Part shown: positions 1 through 7,301 of the stretch, in pieces
Layout: each line of letters begins with the position of its first letter
Numbering within the stretch: the first letter of the stretch is position 1
Source of the DNA: Caryophanales bacterium UBA5632
GTDB lineage: Bacteria; Bacillota_I; Bacilli_A; Izemoplasmatales; Hujiaoplasmataceae
Assembly (NCBI GenBank): GCA_002421405.1
Contig: DIJY01000085.1
Span: forward strand, 3,637 to 21,411
DNA length: 17,775 nt
Reading direction: 5' to 3'
The notes under the pieces: model-generated
What the model was told of the DNA's origin: nothing
What the model saw: only the letters and a program-made list of their open reading frames with translations
Databases searched by the model: none
Made by a program: the position numbers and the translations under genes

Positions 1-567
1 GGCCAAAACGCTTTAAAACACGCGATTGAAACTGCTTTCTTAGCAGGCAAAATTGCCGTTGAATTGGGAGAAAACGAAGTCATTGCCAAACGCGCTGGAC
101 TCTTACATGATATCGGTAAAGCCGTTGATCATGAAATGGAAGGCACACACGTTGAAATCGGTGTAAACCTCGCCACGAAATACCGTGAACATCCCGCCGT
201 TATTGATGGCATTCAAAGTCATCATGGCGATTCAGAAGCAAAAACTGTCATTGGCGTCATCGTCGCTGCCGCAGACGCATTATCTGCCGCAAGACCAGGC
301 GCAAGAAGTGAATCATTAGAAAATTACATTCAGCGCTTATCGCAATTAGAAGAAATTTCTAACAGCGTTAAAGGAGTTGAATCCGCATTCGCAATTCAAG
401 CGGGACGTGAAGTTAGAGTTATCGTCAAACCCAATGAAGTCGACGACGCAAAAACCTTCACCATCGCTCGCGAAATCAAGCGACTGATTGAAGAAAAACT
501 GAGTTATCCAGGCACCATCAAAGTGACCGTTATCAGGGAAACCAGAGCTCAGGATATTGCAAAATAA
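1..567 (+). CDS. rny: Ribonuclease Y, C-terminal part (5' end outside the window)
   Basis: The reading frame is open from the first base, so this is the last 188 residues of a protein of about 520 in the family. RNase Y is a membrane-anchored endoribonuclease that starts mRNA decay in Gram-positive bacteria. The N-terminal membrane segment, coiled coil and KH domain lie upstream of the window. What is visible is most of the HD hydrolase domain: the first metal-site histidine in KHAIE (near residue 7 of the fragment), the HDIGKA motif that gives the domain its name, and a later SHHGD motif. The family-typical C-terminal tail follows. The TTG at position 64 lies inside the HD domain and is not a real start. 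The gene ends at TAA and is followed at once by a hairpin terminator. The ymdB and ricA-like genes downstream match the neighbourhood known from Bacillus. Confidence 0.95.
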   Translation, partial: GQNALKHAIETAFLAGKIAVELGENEVIAKRAGLLHDIGKAVDHEMEGTHVEIGVNLATKYREHPAVIDGIQSHHGDSEAKTVIGVIVAAADALSAARPGARSESLENYIQRLSQLEEISNSVKGVESAFAIQAGREVRVIVKPNEVDDAKTFTIAREIKRLIEEKLSYPGTIKVTVIRETRAQDIAK

Positions 568-570
568 ACT

Positions 571-603
571 ATAGCCTTCCCTCGTTGGAAGGCTATCCTT
601 TTT
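571..603 (+). terminator. Intrinsic terminator after rny
   Basis: A perfect 10-bp stem (571-580 with 587-596) and a 6-nt loop are followed by CC and five T. It begins 3 nt after the rny stop. The T run touches the Shine-Dalgarno sequence of ymdB (604-609), so no separate ymdB promoter fits between them. The hairpin is therefore probably partial, or ymdB is fed by read-through. Confidence 0.75.
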
Positions 604-614
604 AAGGAGAAAAT

Positions 615-1376
615 ATGAGAATACTATTTATTGGCGATGTTTACATGGAACAAGGCAGAAAAGCGTTTGAGAAATATTTTCCAATAGTCAAAGAACAATA
701 TAAACCGCAATTTGTCATTCTCAATGGCGAAAACATTGCGAATGGCAATGGCGTTTCTGAAGAAATCTATAAATATTTGATGACCTTAGGGATTAATGTA
801 ATCACCCTTGGAAATCACGCTTTTTCTCGTAAAGACGCTGCACTTGTTTTGGATTATCCCAATATTATTCGCCCTGCGAATTATGGCAAAGGCACCAAAG
901 GAAAAGAATATGTCACGATGAATTATAATGGAAAAACCATTACCGTCATCAATTTACTCGGTCGTGTCTTTATGGGCGATCAAATCGATAATCCGTTTAC
1001 CAAAATGGATGAAATATTATCAAAAATCAATAGTGACTATTGTGTCGTCGATTTCCATGCGGAAGCAACCAGTGAAAAAACCGCAATGGCCCTCTATTTA
1101 GATGGTCGAGTGGATGCTTTGGTCGGAACGCATACTCATATTCCTACCGCTGATGCCTGCATCATGCCCAAAGGCATGCTTTATATTACCGATGTGGGCA
1201 TGACGGGTGTTCGCTTTGGAGTCATTGGTGGCTCTGGCGAACAAGCCATCCGTAAATTTTTAACTGGCGTCCCAGAAAGAACCGTTCCGGAAACGAGTGG
1301 CCCGCTTCAATTCAATGCCGTCTTTCTTGATCTCGCAAACCGGAAAATTGAGAAAATAACCATCTTTGATTCATAA
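615..1376 (+). CDS. ymdB: YmdB family metallophosphoesterase (TIGR00282-type)
   Basis: A 253-residue calcineurin-like metallophosphoesterase without signal peptide or membrane segment; B. subtilis YmdB is 264 aa. The two-metal site can be read: D8 (GDV), E39 and N40 (NGEN), N67 and H68 (GNH), H148 (VDFHAE), H173 and H175 (GTHTH). In Bacillus this enzyme hydrolyses 2',3'-cyclic nucleotides and affects RNA-linked developmental decisions, and its gene follows rny as here. The start is an ATG 5 nt after the Shine-Dalgarno AAGGAG (604-609). The stop codon overlaps the Shine-Dalgarno of miaB, so the two are likely co-transcribed and perhaps translationally coupled. The family assignment is secure; the physiological role in this organism is inferred from Bacillus. 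Confidence 0.93.
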   Translation: MRILFIGDVYMEQGRKAFEKYFPIVKEQYKPQFVILNGENIANGNGVSEEIYKYLMTLGINVITLGNHAFSRKDAALVLDYPNIIRPANYGKGTKGKEYVTMNYNGKTITVINLLGRVFMGDQIDNPFTKMDEILSKINSDYCVVDFHAEATSEKTAMALYLDGRVDALVGTHTHIPTADACIMPKGMLYITDVGMTGVRFGVIGGSGEQAIRKFLTGVPERTVPETSGPLQFNAVFLDLANRKIEKITIFDS

Positions 1377-1385
1377 GGGGATAAA

Positions 1386-2822
1386 ATGTCAGATAACTTA
1401 TTACAAAAACCTAAATTAAATGAAGCAAGAAAACGGACTAAAAACCAAACGGAACAAGTCATCTATGCGATTCCTGAAGATGCTTATCAATTAGGTGACG
1501 GCTTAAAATACATGATCCAAACGTATGGCTGTCAAGGCAATGAAGCGGATTCGGAAAAAATGCGCGGACTGCTAGAAAGTGTTGGTTTTACCCAAACGCT
1601 GGTGGAGGAAGACGCTGATTTTATCATTCTCAATACTTGTGCCATTCGAGCCAACGCTGAAAATAAAGTCTTTGGTGAACTAGGACGATTAAAACATCTC
1701 AAAGTAGCGAAACCGACTCTTATTTTGGCGGTGGGTGGTTGTATGCCACAAGAAGAAGTGGTAATCGAAAAAATCTTGAAGACCTACCATCAAGTAGACA
1801 TCGTATTTGGAACCCATAATCTACATCGATTGATTGAATTTTTAATTCCAGCAATTAAAACTCATCAAAAAGTGATTGCCGTTGAAAGCGTTGAAGGGGA
1901 TATTGTTGAAAGTGTCCCCACGATTCACGAAAATCAATTTAAAGCGTGGGTCAATATCATGTACGGATGCGATGAGTTTTGCACGTACTGTATTGTTCCT
2001 TATACCAGAGGAAAAGAACGCAGTAGGAAACCTGAATCAATTATTGAAGAAGTAAAAGATTTAATCCAAAAAGGGTACCAAGAAATTACATTACTTGGAC
2101 AAAATGTCAATTCGTATGGTCTTGATTTTGAAAATAATCCTTATCGCTTCGCAAATTTACTCGATGATTTATCGAATCTTGACATTCCAAGAATTCGCTT
2201 CACAACCAGTCATCCAAAAGATTTCGGTGATGACTTAATCGCGGTATTGGCGAAAGGTCATCATTTATTGCCCTTCATTCATCTTCCCGTGCAATCGGGT
2301 TCGAACAAAATATTGAAGGCGATGAATCGCAAATATACCAAAGAACACTACTTAGAACTCATTAGAAAGATTAAGATAGCGATTCCGGGAGTTTCAATTA
2401 CTACCGATATTATTGTCGGATTTCCCGGTGAAACCGAAGAAGATTTCTTAGAAACGCTTGATTTAGTTCGTCAATGTGACTTTGAAGGTGCCTACACCTT
2501 TATCTTCAGTCCGAGAACGGGAACGCCGGCCGCACTTTATTTTGACGACTTACCAAAAGAAGCGAAGAAACAACGCCTTTATCAACTCAATGATTTAATC
2601 AATGAAGGCTTTGCGAAAGGCAATCATCGTTTCGTTGGAACGGTTCAAAAAGTATTGGTCGATGGACGGTCAAAAACCAAGCAAACCGTTTTAACCGGCT
2701 ATACGGAACACAATAAATTGGTTAATTTTAAAGGCGACGAAACATTGATTGGCAAGATTATCGATGTTAAAATTATTGATGCAAGAACTTGGAGTTTAGT
2801 AGGTGAAATAATCGATGAATAA
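1386..2822 (+). CDS. miaB: tRNA-2-methylthio-N6-dimethylallyladenosine synthase
   Basis: A 478-residue radical-SAM methylthiotransferase that turns i6A37 into ms2i6A37 in tRNAs reading UNN codons. The N-terminal MTTase domain carries three cysteines for the auxiliary [4Fe-4S] cluster: C49 (YGCQGN), C85 (NTCAIR) and C119 (GGCMPQ). The radical-SAM CxxxCxxC motif is C195, C199 and C202 (YGCDEFCTYC). A TRAM-like RNA-binding domain fills roughly residues 415-478. The first motif reads YGCQGN where Bacillus has YGCQMN. The start is an ATG 5 nt after AAGGGG (1375-1380). The last 8 nt overlap the next gene, which points to translational coupling. Its substrate i6A37 is made by MiaA, encoded about 6 kb downstream. 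The length and full set of cysteines indicate a functional enzyme. Confidence 0.95.
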   Translation: MSDNLLQKPKLNEARKRTKNQTEQVIYAIPEDAYQLGDGLKYMIQTYGCQGNEADSEKMRGLLESVGFTQTLVEEDADFIILNTCAIRANAENKVFGELGRLKHLKVAKPTLILAVGGCMPQEEVVIEKILKTYHQVDIVFGTHNLHRLIEFLIPAIKTHQKVIAVESVEGDIVESVPTIHENQFKAWVNIMYGCDEFCTYCIVPYTRGKERSRKPESIIEEVKDLIQKGYQEITLLGQNVNSYGLDFENNPYRFANLLDDLSNLDIPRIRFTTSHPKDFGDDLIAVLAKGHHLLPFIHLPVQSGSNKILKAMNRKYTKEHYLELIRKIKIAIPGVSITTDIIVGFPGETEEDFLETLDLVRQCDFEGAYTFIFSPRTGTPAALYFDDLPKEAKKQRLYQLNDLINEGFAKGNHRFVGTVQKVLVDGRSKTKQTVLTGYTEHNKLVNFKGDETLIGKIIDVKIIDARTWSLVGEIIDE

Positions 2823-3144
2823 AGTTGATGAACTATTAAATGCTTTGGAAGGACACGAATTGATTGAACGCGGAAAACACCTAAAACTACTGATAGAAGC
2901 TAATCCAACTTATATCGAACAATTCAATGCCGTTTTGGCGATGCAAAAACAGATTGTTCAATTAGAATACGCGACGGGCGAGTTGCAAATTGAAGCAAAA
3001 AAACGGTATGAATTCAATTTACAAGAATTACTTGATTCCCCGTTAATTAGCGAATATCTGTTGATAATCGAAGAATTAAATGACTTGATTCAAACCCTCA
3101 CGTCGATCATGAATGAAAACTTAAATCCAACAAGCACCGAGTGA
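2815..3144 (+). CDS. YlbF/YmcA (RicA-like) family protein, short form
   Basis: A 109-residue, nearly all-helical, charged cytoplasmic protein. Composition, helical pattern and above all its place directly after miaB match ymcA (ricA) of Bacillus. There RicA with YlbF and YaaT forms the Y-complex that steers RNase Y cleavage of operon mRNAs. The start overlaps miaB by 8 nt, with a Shine-Dalgarno AGGTGA (2801-2806) inside miaB. The stop is TGA, which shows that TGA is not tryptophan here. Oddity: it has no cysteine, while the 143-residue B. subtilis protein carries C-terminal cysteines for an Fe-S cluster; the missing length corresponds to that tail. It could instead be nearer YlbF than YmcA, so no symbol is given. 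Family call fairly sure, function inferred. Confidence 0.75.
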   Translation: MNKVDELLNALEGHELIERGKHLKLLIEANPTYIEQFNAVLAMQKQIVQLEYATGELQIEAKKRYEFNLQELLDSPLISEYLLIIEELNDLIQTLTSIMNENLNPTSTE

Positions 3145-3164
3145 AATCACTGGGTGCTTTTTTT
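3133..3164 (+). terminator. Intrinsic terminator of the ymdB-miaB-ricA-like operon
   Basis: An 11-bp stem with one mismatch (3133-3143 with 3148-3158) and a 4-nt loop runs into a T7 tract. The TGA stop of the ricA-like gene is inside the 5' arm, so gene and terminator overlap. Confidence 0.82.
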
Positions 3165-3252
3165 ATTTTATTCAATGAAAATATCTCCGTCGCTTTTGAT
3201 TCGTTATGAAAAAAATAATTGAAAGGAAATCGTTATTTTTAGGACTTATCTA

Positions 3253-3281
3253 TTGATTTAAGGCTTTCAATATTGTAATAT
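3253..3281 (+). promoter_or_regulatory. Sigma-A type promoter for the tail-anchored protein/mutS unit
   Basis: TTGATT (3253-3258), a 17-nt spacer and TAATAT (3276-3281) lie in the 167-nt gap between the terminator and the next start. A Shine-Dalgarno AGGGTGA (3301-3307) follows, 4 nt before the ATG at 3312. No other feature was seen in this gap. Confidence 0.55.
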
Positions 3282-3311
3282 ATAAATATATTAGAAAAAA
3301 AGGGTGATAAT

Positions 3312-4640
3312 ATGGCAAAATTCAAAACCAATGAAGACTATTTCGCTTATTCAAAAACTCTGACAGCGATTCCAGCCGAAGACTTAGCAGCGTTACTCGT
3401 CAATCACAAAATAAGAATTCCTTACTATATCCACCGATTTGTTTTAAAAGAAACAATGTATTCAAAAGTCTTCCTCAACAAACTCTATTCGACTTATACG
3501 GATGAATTGAAATATCGCTTGAGAGGCTATCATGAATATTCTTTATTTTTGCTCGAAAAATTAATTACAGATTTTAATTTGGATTTTGATGCCGCAAAAT
3601 ACAAAGAAATATTATTTGACCTTTTATTCCTTAATCGTGATATTTATACGCTGAAAGATTCGTTTATTAATGACCTTGAAAAGTTGAAATATAAATATGC
3701 AGTCGATTTTGAAAAGATCAGTTATTCTGATTTCCGAAAACATTTCTCTGGCGTCTTTTTTGAACCATCAGGTTATCTCGATGGCGTCAACTTAAGCATC
3801 ATTAAAGATGTGATGATTCATTCATCAACCTTAGGCGACTTAAAAGGGCTAGGCGACAAATATGGTGTCAAGATTCCAAGAAGAATTAACAAAACACAAC
3901 TCATCGATATCTTGGCCGCTCGTTTCCGTTTGACTGAAGAAGAACTTGTATTGCTCAATTCAAAATCAGTATTAGAACTTGAAATTTATGCGAAAGAAAA
4001 AGGATTTAATATTTCCATCGACTTGAAAAAAAGCGATATGATTGAATACCTTGTCTTCTCGCTCGGTCTTTATCATCAAGAAAAAACAAAAGATTTGCAT
4101 AACTATCAAATACCTCTCGGATCGGATATTGATGCTGTTCAAGTTGAAGCAATTCAATTTGAAACGAATGATCAAGATATTCCCGTCATTGTAGTCGAAG
4201 AGGAAGTTAAAGAACCCATCGTCGAAGTTAAAGAAGAAATTAAAACACCAGAGCCCGTCGTTGAAGAAGTTGAAGAAGTTGTTATCCCTGAACCCGTGGT
4301 CATTCAAGAGCCGGTGCAACCAGAACCCGAACCTGAAGTTGAACCTGAAATTGAACTAGAACCAATAGTCACACCAGTAGTTCAGAAGAAACCAACCGAA
4401 GAACCCTTCCGCAAAGCGAGCGAACCTCTCGATTTCACAGATGAAGAAAAAGCCCTTTTGGATGAAAAGATTAATCAAATCATTAAGAAATATAACAAAA
4501 AACGTCATCGCAAACTTTTCTGGACAATCACCTTATTATCACTTTTAGGCATTGTCTTGTTAGGCGCTGGCTATATCGTCCTTTACAATTTTGTCATCAG
4601 TCCTGGCGACTTTCCATTTGGTTTACCCAACCTTTGGTAA
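3312..4640 (+). CDS. Unrecognised tail-anchored membrane protein with SAP/Rho-N-like repeats
   Basis: I do not recognise this 442-residue protein as a named family. Residues 1-260 look helical and soluble. Two segments, 172-205 and 219-252, share a pattern resembling SAP or Rho N-terminal (helix-extended-helix) motifs: [ST]-L, a helix ending K-x-G, a short Ile turn, then a K-rich second helix ending L-I-x-x-L. A weaker third copy may lie at about 22-52. Residues 287-365 are a Pro/Glu/Val-rich acidic linker. Residues 376-395 are helical, 392-401 strongly basic (KKYNKKRHRK), and 402-425 form one hydrophobic span near the C-terminus, leaving 17 residues. By the positive-inside rule the bulk is cytoplasmic and the protein is tail-anchored. 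It has its own promoter, and mutS follows 24 nt after its stop, so they probably share an mRNA. It could be a nucleic-acid-binding membrane tether; that is inference. Confidence 0.85.
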   Translation: MAKFKTNEDYFAYSKTLTAIPAEDLAALLVNHKIRIPYYIHRFVLKETMYSKVFLNKLYSTYTDELKYRLRGYHEYSLFLLEKLITDFNLDFDAAKYKEILFDLLFLNRDIYTLKDSFINDLEKLKYKYAVDFEKISYSDFRKHFSGVFFEPSGYLDGVNLSIIKDVMIHSSTLGDLKGLGDKYGVKIPRRINKTQLIDILAARFRLTEEELVLLNSKSVLELEIYAKEKGFNISIDLKKSDMIEYLVFSLGLYHQEKTKDLHNYQIPLGSDIDAVQVEAIQFETNDQDIPVIVVEEEVKEPIVEVKEEIKTPEPVVEEVEEVVIPEPVVIQEPVQPEPEPEVEPEIELEPIVTPVVQKKPTEEPFRKASEPLDFTDEEKALLDEKINQIIKKYNKKRHRKLFWTITLLSLLGIVLLGAGYIVLYNFVISPGDFPFGLPNLW

Positions 4641-4653
4641 TCGATAAAGTTTT

Positions 4654-4659
4654 AGGTGA
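4654..4659 (+). promoter_or_regulatory. Ribosome binding site that decides the mutS start
   Basis: AGGTGA here is 5 nt before the GTG at 4665 and 14 nt before the ATG at 4674. The earlier GTG at 4656 lies inside this site and cannot use it. GTG 4665 is therefore the preferred mutS start. Confidence 0.55.
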
Positions 4660-4664
4660 TTTAC

Positions 4665-7256
4665 GTGAATAAAATGAAACAACCTACTTACACGCCGATG
4701 ATGGAACAATATCTCGAAATCAAAAAAGACTATAGGGATTTTATAGTCTTTTTTAGACTTGGCGACTTCTACGAAATGTTTTTTACCGACGCCATCGTCG
4801 CTTCTAAAGAACTTGAAATCGTATTGACAGGTCGAGACGCGGGTCAGGATGAAAAAGTGCCGATGTGCGGTGTACCGCATCATGCGGTCAACATTTACAT
4901 TGAACGACTCGTTGAAAAGGGATTTAAAGTCGCGATTGTTGAGCAAACCGAAGATCCCGCTCTCGCAAAAGGAATTGTCAAACGCGAAGTCATCAAATTG
5001 ATTACGCCAGGAACAATTATTGAAGCGGGCGCTATTGATGAAAAAACCAATAATTACATTGGCGCATTAAGCGAAACAAAGAACGAGTTCTTGCTCGCTT
5101 ATTCTGATTTATCAACCGGACAAAATTCAATTGTGACTGTTCCGAAAGATTATGATCTCTTAATCAGCGAAATATATAACTTGAATGCGAAAGAACTTGT
5201 CGTCGCTTCAAAGTTCAACCAACATAAACTTTTGAAGGGGATTGAAAACTATCCTTTAACGCTATCGATTTCAGATGAAGTTAACTTACCAAGTTTTTAT
5301 AACAACCTTGTTTCCGAAATCTATGATAAAGACCAGATTGAAGCGTTTGGACGTCTCATCAATTACTTGATTAGCACACAAAAACGAGAACTCATGCATT
5401 TACAAAAAGTCCAAGTCTTCGAATCAAATCAATACCTTCACATCGATAACAACTCACAACGCAACTTAGAGTTGACCCAAACGTTACGCTTTGGGAATCG
5501 AAAAGGCAGTCTTTTTTGGTTATTAGATCACTGTGAAACAGCGATGGGCTCACGGTATTTAAAACAAACAATTCTCCGGCCATTAGTCGATCAAGGTCGA
5601 ATTGAGAACCGTTATAATCTGATTGAAAAGTTCAATGAAAACTTCATCATTCGAGAAGAATTAAGAGAACTTCTTAAATCCGTTTATGACTTAGAAAGAA
5701 TAGTAGGCCGCATTTCCTTTGGCAATGCTAATGCGAAAGATTTAATCAATTTAGCGAAGTCCTTAAAAGTGATGCCAGCCATAAAGTTATCGTTGCAACA
5801 GCTTCATAATGATTACGTCAATCATTTAACTGAAGCCTTTGATTTAACCACACCGCTCGTCGATTTAATTGAAAAAGCAATTGTATCTGATCCTCCACTA
5901 TCAATCAAAGAAGGGGGAATCATCCGAGCGGGGTATAACGCTAACTTAGATCAAATAAAATACCAATCGACGGATGGAAAAGATTGGCTAACCGAATTTG
6001 AAATCAAAGAACGGGAAAAAACGGGAATAAAGAAACTAAAAGTTGGCTATAACCGCGTTTTTGGTTATTATATCGAAGTCTCAAAAGGTCAAATCGAATT
6101 TGTCGACGATTCTTTTGGTTATGTTCGTAAACAAACCCTTTCGAACAGTGAAAGATATATCACTCCCGAACTAAAAGAAAAAGAAACATTAATTCTCGGT
6201 TCAGAAGAGGATGCCGTTAAATTAGAATATGAGCTTTTTGTTACGATTCGTGATGAAGCGAAATCTTATACCGACACCTTACAAAAGATTGCTCGCTCCA
6301 TCTCTGAAATTGATATGGTTTTAGCGTTCGCCAAAGTCACAGCGGATGAACGTTTTGTCAGACCCGTGATTATCAAAGAACGGTCGCTTGAAATCCATGA
6401 TGGAAGACACCCTGTCGTTGAAAAGATGCTCGAGGGTGAAATCTATGTTGAAAATGATCTCTTCATGAATGAAAAGACCCATATTCTATTAATCACCGGC
6501 CCCAATATGAGCGGTAAATCCACTTATATGCGGCAACTTGCACTGCATATCATTCTCATGCAAATGGGTTGTTTTATCCCCGCTAGTTCTGCGCGATTGC
6601 CCCTATTCGATCAAATCTTTACTCGCATTGGTGCGAGTGATGATTTATCGAGTGGAAAATCGACTTTTATGGTGGAAATGCTAGAAGTGAACTACGCACT
6701 TCAAAACGCATCGGATAACTCCTTAATCCTCTTTGATGAAATAGGGAGAGGCACGGCAACCTATGATGGGATGGCTTTAGCACAAGCCATCATAGAATAT
6801 GCCCACAGTAAAATCAAATGCAAATTATTATTTTCAACCCATTACCATGAATTAACTTATTTAGAAGATGATCTAAAAAGTCTTCATAATGTTCATGTTC
6901 TCGCAAAAGAAGAAAAAGGCAATATCGTTTTCTTGCATAAAGTCGTCGACGGACCGACGGATCGGTCTTATGGTATCCACGTTGCGAAACTAGCAAAGAT
7001 GCCCAGTCCGCTCATTGAAAGAGCGAAAATGATTTTATCCGAATTAGAAAAGAATCATGGGTATAACATCATCAAACCTCAAGAGATGAATTTATTCAAC
7101 TTTCATGTTGTGAATGAAGAAAATACCGTCGTTGAAAATGAGTATGATTCCATTATCAATCAGTTGAATGCCATTGATATTAACGAACTAACCCCCATCA
7201 AAGCAATGAATATCTTGGCGGATGCGATTGAAGAAATTAAAAAAATTAAATCATAA
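4665..7256 (+). CDS. mutS: DNA mismatch repair protein MutS
   Basis: About 863 residues, full length for the MutS1 family. MutS binds mispairs and small loops and recruits MutL in an ATP-dependent way. The mismatch-wedge motif F-x-E is F35-Y-E37 within GDFYEMF. The ATPase shows Walker A GPNMSGKST (from residue 612), Walker B LILFDEIGRGT (D691, E692) and the STHYHEL switch motif. QEMNLF at residues 806-811 fits the sliding-clamp binding consensus Q-x-h-x-L-F. The start chosen is GTG 4665, placed by its Shine-Dalgarno; ATG 4674 is the main alternative and would shorten it by 3 residues. It lies 24 nt behind the tail-anchored protein gene and is followed by a hairpin and then mutL. Assignment is certain, the exact start less so. 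Confidence 0.95.
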   Translation: MNKMKQPTYTPMMEQYLEIKKDYRDFIVFFRLGDFYEMFFTDAIVASKELEIVLTGRDAGQDEKVPMCGVPHHAVNIYIERLVEKGFKVAIVEQTEDPALAKGIVKREVIKLITPGTIIEAGAIDEKTNNYIGALSETKNEFLLAYSDLSTGQNSIVTVPKDYDLLISEIYNLNAKELVVASKFNQHKLLKGIENYPLTLSISDEVNLPSFYNNLVSEIYDKDQIEAFGRLINYLISTQKRELMHLQKVQVFESNQYLHIDNNSQRNLELTQTLRFGNRKGSLFWLLDHCETAMGSRYLKQTILRPLVDQGRIENRYNLIEKFNENFIIREELRELLKSVYDLERIVGRISFGNANAKDLINLAKSLKVMPAIKLSLQQLHNDYVNHLTEAFDLTTPLVDLIEKAIVSDPPLSIKEGGIIRAGYNANLDQIKYQSTDGKDWLTEFEIKEREKTGIKKLKVGYNRVFGYYIEVSKGQIEFVDDSFGYVRKQTLSNSERYITPELKEKETLILGSEEDAVKLEYELFVTIRDEAKSYTDTLQKIARSISEIDMVLAFAKVTADERFVRPVIIKERSLEIHDGRHPVVEKMLEGEIYVENDLFMNEKTHILLITGPNMSGKSTYMRQLALHIILMQMGCFIPASSARLPLFDQIFTRIGASDDLSSGKSTFMVEMLEVNYALQNASDNSLILFDEIGRGTATYDGMALAQAIIEYAHSKIKCKLLFSTHYHELTYLEDDLKSLHNVHVLAKEEKGNIVFLHKVVDGPTDRSYGIHVAKLAKMPSPLIERAKMILSELEKNHGYNIIKPQEMNLFNFHVVNEENTVVENEYDSIINQLNAIDINELTPIKAMNILADAIEEIKKIKS

Positions 7257-7276
7257 AGTCCAGTTCGCTGGACTTT
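7255..7276 (+). terminator. Intercistronic hairpin between mutS and mutL (weak terminator or processing element)
   Basis: A perfect 9-bp stem (7255-7263 with 7268-7276) closes a TTCG tetraloop and overlaps the mutS stop codon. The following bases are only moderately T-rich. The mutL Shine-Dalgarno starts 12 nt later, leaving no room for a separate promoter. An attenuating or mRNA-stabilising hairpin is as likely as a full terminator. Confidence 0.5.
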
Positions 7277-7301
7277 GTTCATTCTTTGAAAGGAGGAACT
7301 T

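Noticed and set aside
64..567. A start codon TTG at 64 giving a 167-residue HD protein
   Set aside because: The frame is open to base 1 and upstream residues match RNase Y, so this is an internal codon of a truncated gene.
3972..4319. Minus-strand reading frame of 115 codons rich in Phe and Asn
   Set aside because: It mirrors the Glu/Val-rich linker of the plus-strand gene, lacks family similarity and has no convincing ribosome site.
4656..4664. GTG at 4656 as the mutS start
   Set aside because: It lies inside the Shine-Dalgarno AGGTGA; GTG 4665 or ATG 4674 fit better.
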